Assembly (NCBI GenBank): GCA_029821215.1
Contig: JALGTV010000089.1
Span: 1-6,381 of the forward strand
Origin: Candidatus Zipacnadia bacterium
GTDB taxonomy: Bacteria > Armatimonadota > Zipacnadia > Zipacnadales > Zipacnadaceae
Length of the DNA stretch: 6,381 nucleotides
Direction of reading: 5' to 3'
Below, piece by piece: positions 1 to 4,869 of this stretch. Every line of letters begins with the position of its first letter. Within the stretch, counting starts at the first letter, position 1. The position numbers were made by a program, and so were the translations under genes. The notes beneath the pieces were generated by a model. The model was not told the DNA's origin. It searched no databases and was given only the letters and a program-made list of their open reading frames with translations.

Positions 1-43
1 TTGCCCAGCGGGTAGTGGTAGCGGGCAAAACTTAGGGTAAGAA

Positions 44-59
44 AAGGTGAGGCTCAATC
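44..59 (+). promoter_or_regulatory. infC ribosome binding site with AUC start codon
   Basis: An AAGGTGAG tract (44-51), complementary to the 3' end of 16S rRNA, lies 5-6 nt before an ATC at 57-59. An in-frame TGA at 48-50 blocks any start further upstream. The next conventional start, GTG at 105, would remove the conserved RVNERIRAPQ segment of IF-3. ATC is therefore the best start. IF-3 genes are known for AUU, AUC or AUA starts, which IF-3 itself discriminates against, giving negative autoregulation. The assignment is inferred from the sequence. Confidence 0.8.
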
Positions 60-535
60 AGGAAGAAATCGTATCGCGTCAATGAGCGGATACGGGCGCC
101 GCAGGTGCGGATCCTTGATCCAGACGGAGAGCAGCTTGGCGTTATGCCGATTAAGGAGGCGCAGGAGGAGGCAATGCGGCGGGGGCTGGATTTGATAGAG
201 ATAGTGCCTGACGCTGAGCCGCCTGTCTGTCGGATTATGGACTTCGGCAAATTCCGCTATCAGCAGCAGAAGAAGGCCAAGCAGGCGGCTAAGAAGTCCA
301 AGCAAGGCATGCTAAAAAGCATCCGTGTCCGGCCTAATACTGGCGACCACGACATTAAGTTTAAGATGCGGTTAAGTTCAACGTCATCTTCCGGGGCCCC
401 GAGCTGCGCCACAAGGACATCGGCCGTCAGCAGTTACAGCGGTTTATTGATGGGTGCGCTGAGGTGGGCGAAGTTGATATGCCCCCGCGGATGGAAGGGC
501 GCCGGATGATTATGGTGCTGCGGCCTAAAGGATAG
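57..535 (+). pseudogene. infC: Translation initiation factor IF-3, disrupted by an internal frameshifting deletion
   Basis: IF-3 binds the 30S subunit, keeps it apart from 50S and proofreads the start codon and initiator tRNA. Read from the ATC at 57, residues 1-105 give a normal N-terminal domain (RVNERIRAPQ, EPPVCRIMDFGKF), a Lys-rich linker and the start of the C-terminal domain (SIRVRPNTGDHDIKFKMR). After CGG 369-371 the original frame becomes unrelated sequence and stops at 507-509. The true C-terminal domain resumes in another frame at AAG 374-376 (KFNVIFRGPELRHKDIGRQQ to MIMVLRPKG) and ends at TAG 533-535, adding 53 residues. Compared with the family, about 12 residues (FLxxGxKV region) are missing; with 2 nt left between the fragments, about 34 bp seem deleted. 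IF-3 is normally essential, so a sequencing or assembly error, strain variation or a second copy elsewhere are all possible. Family identity is certain; the cause of the break is not. Confidence 0.93.
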
Positions 536-664
536 CCCTACCCCATCTTAGGTTAATCAATCTTTATGCAAGTCGGATCTGCGTGGCAGACGGATTGTAT
601 TCCCTTAGCCAACAAGTTCATAGTTGTAATGTGCGTAGTAAATCATGGGAAGAGGAAGTAGCAG

Positions 665-868
665 ATGGGTAAGAACAAGATGAAATCAAAGAAAGCCGCC
701 ACCAAGCGGTTCAAGATCACCGGCAGCGGTCGCGTGATGCACAAGCAGACTGGCCAAGGGCACCTGTTGTCCAAAAAGTCACGGCGCCGCAAGCGGCGGC
801 TATCAGTACAGGGCGAAATCAAGGGCCGTCCTGCCAGGACCATCAGGGACACTTTGCTCAGTGAATAA
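665..868 (+). CDS. rpmI: 50S ribosomal protein L35
   Basis: A 67-residue, very basic protein with the L35 pattern: MKSKKAATKRFKITGSGRV at the N-terminus, then GHLLSKKSRRRKRRL. L35 is a small structural protein of the large ribosomal subunit. Its length fits the family (about 64-67). The ATG at 665 has an AGAGGA Shine-Dalgarno at 651-656. It lies between infC and rplT, the common bacterial order, in a group that L20 often autoregulates. The 129-bp gap from infC holds no recognisable gene; I could not identify an L20 binding site there. Confidence 0.97.
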   Translation: MGKNKMKSKKAATKRFKITGSGRVMHKQTGQGHLLSKKSRRRKRRLSVQGEIKGRPARTIRDTLLSE

Positions 869-914
869 CATACCCCAACCGAGTAGTGAGGATTGACGGG
901 TAGGAGATTACTAA

Positions 915-1274
915 ATGCCAAGGGTAAAAACGGGACCGACGCGTCGCCGTCGGCATAAAAAGATACTCAAGCAAGCCAAGGGATACTGGGGTGGCCGCCA
1001 CCGGCTGGTCAAGACAGCCAAGGAGTCAGTGATGCGGGCTGGCAACTACGCCTGGCGCGACCGGCGCCGCAAAAAACGTGACTTCCGCCGCCTGTGGATC
1101 AGTCGCATCAATGCGGCCGCTCGCCAGCGGGGCTTAAGCTATAGCCAACTGGTTGGTGGACTGCGCAAGGCCCAGATTGAGATTAACCGTAAGATGCTGG
1201 CTCACCTGGCGGTGGAGGACCCCGAGGCCTTTGAGGCTATTGTCGAGAAGGCTCAGGCTGTCGTCAGTAGCTAA
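915..1274 (+). CDS. rplT: 50S ribosomal protein L20
   Basis: A 119-residue basic protein matching L20 along its whole length: MPRVKTGPTRRRRHKKILK, AKGYWGGRHRLVKTAKESV, YAWRDRRRKKRDFRRLWI, then SRINAAARQRGLSYSQLV. L20 binds 23S rRNA early in 50S assembly. In several bacteria it also represses translation of the infC-rpmI-rplT group by binding its mRNA. AGGAG at 902-906 is placed 8 nt before the ATG at 915. The gap to rpmI is 46 bp, so the two are probably cotranscribed. It appears intact, with no missing conserved block. Confidence 0.98.
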   Translation: MPRVKTGPTRRRRHKKILKQAKGYWGGRHRLVKTAKESVMRAGNYAWRDRRRKKRDFRRLWISRINAAARQRGLSYSQLVGGLRKAQIEINRKMLAHLAVEDPEAFEAIVEKAQAVVSS

Positions 1275-1329
1275 CTGGTCAGCAACTGGGATTTTCCTCA
1301 CGCAACGCCTATCAACCTCCGGAGACATT

Positions 1330-2010
1330 ATGGAGTATTGGGGCCTGATTTTTGATGTTGACGGCGTGATTGCTGACACCGAGGCGCTGAATGCTCGCGC
1401 CAGTGTCCAGATGTTTGCCCAGCTCTACGGCGTCACTGTTCAGCCTGAGGATTTCCGCCCCTTTGTGGGCACCGGTGACGAGCGCTACGTGGAGGGTGTC
1501 GCTGAGAAGTATGGTGTGCAGATAGATACGCAGGAAGCAGTGCAGCGGCGGGCCGAGAATTTCTTCCACTTGCTCCAGTCTTCCTCACTGCCCGCCGCTC
1601 CCGGGGTTCTGGAATTAGTTGAGGCTGGTAGGGTGGATGAGCGGGTGAGATTAGCTATCGCTACCTCCGGCCAGAAGGCTAAACAATTCCCGGTTATTGA
1701 AGGCACTGGGCTGAAGTTGGACTGGTTTGATGCGATTATAACTGGTGATGATATTGACCGCAAAAAGCCTGATCCTCAGATATACGTGCGTACTGCTCAG
1801 TACTTGGGCCTTCCCCCTGAACGGTGCGTGGTGATAGAAGATGCGCCGGCCGGAGTGGCAGCAGCCAAGGCGGCCGGGATGTTCTGCGTAGCAGTTACCA
1901 GTAGTGTAGGCCGCGATGCCCTCAAACTTGCCGACCTGGTCGTTGACAGCCTGCTGGAAGTGACCGTGCAATTGCTGATCCAGCAATTCCATCTCACTTC
2001 AACAGCCTAA
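1330..2010 (+). CDS. HAD-superfamily hydrolase (beta-phosphoglucomutase / phosphatase-like, subfamily IA)
   Basis: The 226-residue product carries all four HAD motifs. Motif I is FDVDGVIADTE (nucleophile D9, acid/base D11), motif II is IATSG (T112, S113), motif III is the Lys in KKPDP (K145 or K146), and motif IV is VIEDAPAGVAAAKAAGM (E170, D171 for Mg2+). A helical cap of about residues 18-85 lies between motifs I and II, as in C1-capped beta-phosphoglucomutase and phosphoglycolate phosphatase-like enzymes. It should be a cytoplasmic Mg2+-dependent phosphate-ester hydrolase or mutase; the substrate cannot be read from sequence. The ATG at 1330 is chosen because GGAG (1321-1324) precedes it and the family begins just before motif I. 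The frame stays open upstream into rplT, but that extension is not HAD-like. It lies 55 bp after rplT and may be cotranscribed with it. No terminator is visible after it. Confidence 0.92.
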   Translation: MEYWGLIFDVDGVIADTEALNARASVQMFAQLYGVTVQPEDFRPFVGTGDERYVEGVAEKYGVQIDTQEAVQRRAENFFHLLQSSSLPAAPGVLELVEAGRVDERVRLAIATSGQKAKQFPVIEGTGLKLDWFDAIITGDDIDRKKPDPQIYVRTAQYLGLPPERCVVIEDAPAGVAAAKAAGMFCVAVTSSVGRDALKLADLVVDSLLEVTVQLLIQQFHLTSTA

Positions 2011-2037
2011 TGACACGGGCCAATTCCCACTGCCGAC

Positions 2038-2066
2038 TTGAAATCCACTGCCATTATGGCTATAAT
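2038..2066 (+). promoter_or_regulatory. Sigma-70-type promoter for the T-box leader and pheS operon
   Basis: TTGAAA (2038-2043, one mismatch to the -35 consensus) and a perfect TATAAT (2061-2066) are separated by exactly 17 bp. Transcription would begin near 2073, about 20 nt before the base of T-box stem I. This is the expected geometry for a riboswitch-led operon and suggests pheS is transcribed independently of the upstream ribosomal protein genes. Confidence 0.85.
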
Positions 2067-2249
2067 AGCTTAAATCTCTTAACAACTGCATAGCTCAAAG
2101 GTAATGATGGGGAAAAGTAGGCTCTCGTAGGAGTCACAGAGCGGGGACGCTGTGGGCTGAGAGCGTTCCCGGCCACCGCGGAGCCGAAGTTCACCCCTGA
2201 ACTGGCGGCTGAACAGCGTAGGGCGATCGCCGAGGGGAAATTGAATGCT

Positions 2250-2273
2250 GTAGGAGCGGCATCCCTGCCGCGA
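2250..2273 (+). repeat. REP-like palindrome inside T-box stem II
   Basis: GTAG (2250-2253) is followed by the hairpin GCGGCA (2256-2261), loop TCCC, TGCCGC (2266-2271), then GA. A GTAG tetranucleotide at the foot of a GC-rich hairpin is the hallmark of REP elements mobilised by RAYT (TnpA-REP, Y1) transposases. It sits between the two conserved strands of T-box stem II, in a spot that is usually a short loop. No RAYT gene is present in the window. Copy number elsewhere in the genome is unknown. Confidence 0.65.
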
Positions 2274-2345
2274 ATATGAGATGGCTTCTCTGCGTTCAGT
2301 AGGCCGAGCCGGAATGCTGCACCGTTACCGCAGTCCCACTGCTAA

Positions 2346-2379
2346 GGGTGGTATAACGAAAGCCCGCTGCTTTCGTCCC
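2346..2379 (+). promoter_or_regulatory. T-box antiterminator
   Basis: GGG (2346-2348) pairs with CCC (2377-2379), and ACGAAAG (2356-2362) pairs perfectly with CTTTCGT (2370-2376). Together they enclose a 7-nt bulge UGGUAUA (2349-2355) that receives the tRNA NCCA end. The fold is the canonical two-helix antiterminator and overlaps the terminator arms, so the two cannot coexist. The bulge differs from the usual UGGNACC at its last two bases. Confidence 0.9.
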
Positions 2380-2401
2380 GGGGACGAAGGTGAGGGCTTT
2401 T
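2359..2401 (+). terminator. Regulated intrinsic terminator of the T-box leader
   Basis: AAAGCCC (2359-2365) pairs with GGGCTTT (2394-2400). Inside it, CTTTCGTCC (2370-2378) pairs with GGACGAAGG (2382-2390, one G-U pair) around a CGG loop. The 3' tail is short, four T (2398-2401) followed by GG, so termination may be leaky. Charged tRNA-Phe should favour this fold; uncharged tRNA should favour the antiterminator. Confidence 0.88.
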
Positions 2402-2476
2402 GGAGTACAAGGAACAGGGAGGCAGGGAAGTGGGGTGGATGAAGCGCGACGAATGCTATGCCAACATATTGCTCGC

Positions 2477-2535
2477 GTAGCGCAGGTTCTTAACCTGCGC
2501 GCCCTAATGAGGCGAGGTTGGAGAACCTCGCCTAC
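2477..2535 (+). repeat. Convergent pair of REP-like hairpins (BIME-like)
   Basis: The first unit, on the + strand, is GTAG (2477-2480) with a perfect 9-bp stem, GCGCAGGTT (2480-2488) and AACCTGCGC (2492-2500), around loop CTT. The second is inverted: AGGCGAGGTT (2510-2519), loop GGAG, AACCTCGCCT (2524-2533), ending in CTAC (2532-2535), which is GTAG on the - strand. The two share the AGGTT...AACCT core while outer stem bases differ in a compensated way. They lie between the T-box terminator and pheS, so readthrough mRNA would carry both hairpins about 50 nt before the pheS start. Confidence 0.75.
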
Positions 2536-2543
2536 ACGATGGG

Positions 2544-2556
2544 AGGCCGGAAGCCT
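2544..2556 (+). repeat. Short third hairpin next to the BIME-like pair
   Basis: AGGC (2544-2547) pairs with GCCT (2553-2556) around CGGAA. It has only 4 bp but repeats the AGGY...RCCT theme of the two neighbouring palindromes, so it may be a decayed member of the same family. It could also be chance. Confidence 0.3.
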
Positions 2557-2586
2557 ATGCCACCCAACAAGTAGGAAGTGATGGAC

Positions 2587-3606
2587 ATGGAAGACAAACT
2601 CAGGGCATTGGCTGACCAAGCCCGCCAGGCTATAGATCAGGCCGACGATAACCAACAATTAGAGCAGGTTCGGATAGAATACTTGGGCCGGCAGGGTCGG
2701 TTGCGCCAGATTATGCAAAGCATCAGTGACCTGCCGGCCCAGCAGCGGCCGGCGATCGGACAATTGGCCAATCGGGTATCCAGAGAGCTTCAGCGACTCC
2801 TCGCCCAGCGGGTAACAGAATTAGAGGCAGCGGCAACCGAGGCTGACAAAGAGGCGCAGAAGATAGATGTGACCCTGCCCGGCCGGGGCCCCCGGGTAGG
2901 CAAGCAGCACCCCCTGATGGCTACTCTGGAGGAGATGATTGACATATTCCTGGGGCTGGGTTTCGTCGTCGCTGAGGGGCCAGAGGTAGAGAATTATTAT
3001 TACAGCTTTGAGGCCCTCAACTATCCCGAATTCCACCCGGCTATGGATGAGCAGATGACCTTTTATATTACTGATGATGTGCTGCTGCGCTCCCAGACCT
3101 CGCCGGTGCAAATCCGAGTGATGGAGCAGCAGCCACCGCCAGTGCGCATTGTGGCACCGGGCCGCTGCTTCCGTCGGGATACAGTGGATGCTACTCACTG
3201 CCACACCTTCTATCAACTGGAGGGGCTGCTGGTAGACGAGGGCGTTACTTTTGCTGACTTGAAAGGCACCTTGGAGGTATTTGCCCGGGAGATGTTCGGG
3301 CCGGACTGTCATATGCGGTTCCGGCCTGACTTCTTCCCGTTCACCGAGCCCAGTGCTGAGATCGCCCTGACCTGCATAATCTGTGGGGGAAAGGGCTGCC
3401 GGGTGTGCGATTATACTGGGTGGCTGGAAGTGGGAGGCAGTGGTATGGTAGACCCTAATGTTTTGGCCAAGGTTGGCTATGACACGGAGAAGTACACCGG
3501 TTGGGCTTTTGGGGTAGGGGTGGAGCGGTTTGCCATGCTGCGCTATGGCATTGATGACATCCGCCTGTTCTACACCGGCGATATGCGGTTTTTGGAACAA
3601 TTTTAG
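2587..3606 (+). CDS. pheS: Phenylalanyl-tRNA synthetase alpha subunit
   Basis: PheS is the catalytic subunit of the alpha2-beta2 class II enzyme that charges tRNA-Phe. From the ATG at 2587 it has 339 residues, normal for the family. An N-terminal coiled coil (about 1-90, with VRIEYLGRQG) is followed by the catalytic core. Motif 2 is CFRRD (194-198), Phe-pocket residues are QLEG (Q210, E212) and FPFTEP (F250, F252), and motif 3 is GVGVERFAML (R314). A307 in GWAFG is the small residue usual in wild-type pockets. Four Cys (C263, C266, C271, C274) form a CxxC-x4-CxxC cluster also found in the Bacillus protein. The start at 2587 is preferred because MEDKL matches the Bacillus start MEEKL and AGGAAG (2573-2578) is well spaced; in-frame GTG 2578 and ATG 2581 are alternatives. 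It is controlled by the upstream T-box. Confidence 0.97.
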   Translation: MEDKLRALADQARQAIDQADDNQQLEQVRIEYLGRQGRLRQIMQSISDLPAQQRPAIGQLANRVSRELQRLLAQRVTELEAAATEADKEAQKIDVTLPGRGPRVGKQHPLMATLEEMIDIFLGLGFVVAEGPEVENYYYSFEALNYPEFHPAMDEQMTFYITDDVLLRSQTSPVQIRVMEQQPPPVRIVAPGRCFRRDTVDATHCHTFYQLEGLLVDEGVTFADLKGTLEVFAREMFGPDCHMRFRPDFFPFTEPSAEIALTCIICGGKGCRVCDYTGWLEVGGSGMVDPNVLAKVGYDTEKYTGWAFGVGVERFAMLRYGIDDIRLFYTGDMRFLEQF

Positions 3607-3650
3607 CGGCAATTGATGATGAAACTGAAACAGCTTGAGATGAACGACTA

Positions 3651-4868
3651 ATGGAAGCAAAAGAGCCCCCCGAGCGTGAACCTGACGGCCAGCCCCGCTG
3701 GCGGCGGACGCTGTACGTGATGTGGGTAGCCGAATTCGTCGCTATAGCTGGCTTCACTTTCGTGATGCCCTTCATTCCCTTCTATATCAGGGAGTTGGGC
3801 GTAACTGATGAACAACTGGTGCCCCTCTGGGCAGGAATTCTCGCTACTGCTCCGGCAGCTTGCATGGTTATCTTTTGTCCTATTTGGGGATCGCTGGCCG
3901 ATAAATATGGACGGAAGTTAATGGTCATGCGAGCAATGTTCGGTGGGGCGGTATTGATCACGGGAATGGGGCTGGTCAGCAACGTGTATCAACTATTGGT
4001 ACTCCGCCTGTTGCAAGGGGCGATCACTGGTACTATGGTGGCTGCTACTACCCTGGTATCAAGCGTAAGTCCCTCCCGGCGGTTAGGCTACAGCATGGGT
4101 ATAATGCAGACGGGGGTGTTTGTCGGGGCAGCAGTGGGACCGTGGATAGGGGGCATAGTTGCTGACCATCTTGGCTATCGGATTCCTTTCTATATTGCCG
4201 GTGGATTGCTGCTGGCAGGGGGCTGCACCGCATTGTTAGGAGTCCAGGAGAATTTCTCGCGACCTACCCCTGAGGAAGAGAAAGCCAACGGGACCTTGCG
4301 TGCTGTTGCCAACCACCATGGCTTCTCTGCTATACTGGTGGTCTTTTTCCTCTTTAGTCTCGGCACGACCATTGTGGCCCCCATATTTCCCCTATTTGTT
4401 GAGAAGATTGTCGGTGCTGGTGGCCCGGTTGCGTCTACCACCGGGCTAATGATAGGAATAACTGGCCTGGTGGCCGGCATCAGTGCTACCATCATCGGCC
4501 GCCTGGGCGACAGAATGGGGCACAAACAACTACTCACCGTCTCCACGCTCGTTTCCGGGCTGGCGTCCATACCCCATGCCCTGGTCAGGACAGTAGACCA
4601 ACTGATAGGACTGCGGGTTTTGTTTGGTATGGGCGTGGGAGGCGCACAGCCTATCATTAATACTATAATTGGCAAAATCACTCCGCGCAACTCATACGGC
4701 AAAGCCTATGGCTTGACCTTCTCAGCCGGTACGTTAGGCAGTGTGGTAGGTCCCTTGGTGGGGGGGCTAGTGGCTTCTCAGTTAGGCCTGCGGCTTCCCT
4801 TCGTAATAATGGGGGGGCTGCTCATTGCGATTTCGCTGGTGGTAGCGCTGCGGGTAAAGGAGGCATAA
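3651..4868 (+). CDS. MFS transporter, DHA1 (MdtG-like) family
   Basis: The 405-residue protein has about 12 hydrophobic segments in two halves, with a loop near 198-225. Motif A is GSLADKYGRK (80-89) and is repeated as GRLGDRMGHK (283-292). Motif C, the antiporter signature, is VGAAVGPWIGG (158-168), with a second-half echo GSVVGPLVGG (363-372). VMPFIPFY (38-45) with LGVT resembles the start of MdtG-type drug:H+ antiporters. It should be an inner-membrane proton-driven exporter; the substrate is unknown. The gene starts 44 bp after pheS with only a weak Shine-Dalgarno and ends 1 bp before pheT, so it is almost certainly cotranscribed with both. That position suggests induction by uncharged tRNA-Phe and raises the possibility of an aromatic amino acid or analogue substrate, which is inference only. 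Confidence 0.92.
   Translation: MEAKEPPEREPDGQPRWRRTLYVMWVAEFVAIAGFTFVMPFIPFYIRELGVTDEQLVPLWAGILATAPAACMVIFCPIWGSLADKYGRKLMVMRAMFGGAVLITGMGLVSNVYQLLVLRLLQGAITGTMVAATTLVSSVSPSRRLGYSMGIMQTGVFVGAAVGPWIGGIVADHLGYRIPFYIAGGLLLAGGCTALLGVQENFSRPTPEEEKANGTLRAVANHHGFSAILVVFFLFSLGTTIVAPIFPLFVEKIVGAGGPVASTTGLMIGITGLVAGISATIIGRLGDRMGHKQLLTVSTLVSGLASIPHALVRTVDQLIGLRVLFGMGVGGAQPIINTIIGKITPRNSYGKAYGLTFSAGTLGSVVGPLVGGLVASQLGLRLPFVIMGGLLIAISLVVALRVKEA
4856..4863 (+). promoter_or_regulatory. Strong Shine-Dalgarno of pheT inside the MFS gene
   Basis: AAAGGAGG is a full consensus ribosome binding site, 6 nt before the pheT ATG (4870) and overlapping the last codons of the MFS gene (stop 4866-4868). It fixes the pheT start and implies translational coupling or reinitiation. 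Confidence 0.9.
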
Positions 4869-4869
4869 C

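Larger units (their letters stand above)
2092..2401 (+). promoter_or_regulatory. T-box riboswitch, tRNA-Phe specific (UUC specifier), upstream of pheS
   Basis: T-box leaders bind a cognate tRNA; uncharged tRNA stabilises an antiterminator and turns on the operon. Stem I: AGCTCA (2092-2097) faces TGAACT (2198-2203) at the base with one mismatch. The specifier loop has GATG...AGTA (2106-2119) on the 5' side and GAA at 2186-2188 on the 3' side, the loop-E pair. GGCTC (2120-2124) pairs with GAGCC (2181-2185). A distal 10-bp stem joins 2142-2151 to 2162-2171. The specifier TTC (2190-2192, Phe) is followed by A and CCCCTGAACT, as in the family. Stem II shows the CTGAAC (2209-2214) and TTCAGTAGG S-turn strands, then CCGTTA (2322-2327). 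Stem III is GCAGT/ACTGC (2330-2342). AAGGGTGG (2344-2351) is the T-box sequence, and UGGU (2349-2352) pairs with ACCA, fitting the A discriminator of tRNA-Phe. Stem II is enlarged by a REP-like insert. Confidence 0.95.

Noticed and set aside
1..28. TTGCCC/GGGCAA inverted repeat at the left edge
   Set aside because: The 6-bp stem has a 16-nt loop and is followed by AAAA rather than a T run, so it is not a convincing terminator. All three + frames stop by position 40, so any upstream gene is not identifiable.
105..509. 134-residue reading of infC from GTG 105 to TGA 509
   Set aside because: It lacks the conserved first 16 residues and its last 46 residues are out-of-frame sequence; the real C-terminus is in another frame.
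578..590. TCTGC-GTG-GCAGA hairpin between infC and rpmI as an L20 site
   Set aside because: Only 5 bp, with no match I can name to known L20 targets; chance is likely.
595..624. Possible promoter (TTGTAT / CATAGT) before rpmI
   Set aside because: Both boxes are poor and the spacing is 18 bp; not distinguishable from background.
1153..1329. Upstream extension of the HAD reading frame into rplT
   Set aside because: The extension overlaps rplT out of frame and has no HAD similarity; ATG 1330 has a Shine-Dalgarno and precedes motif I.
2222..2231. GGCGATCGCC palindrome containing GCGATCGC (HIP1-like) after a GTAG
   Set aside because: A single copy in the window and no loop; not enough to call HIP1 or a second REP unit.
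2390..2581. 63-residue frame in the pheS leader
   Set aside because: It overlaps the terminator and the palindromes, has no ribosome binding site and no recognisable protein pattern.
2821..3660. Long minus-strand open frame opposite pheS
   Set aside because: It mirrors the codon pattern of pheS and resembles no protein I know; a shadow.
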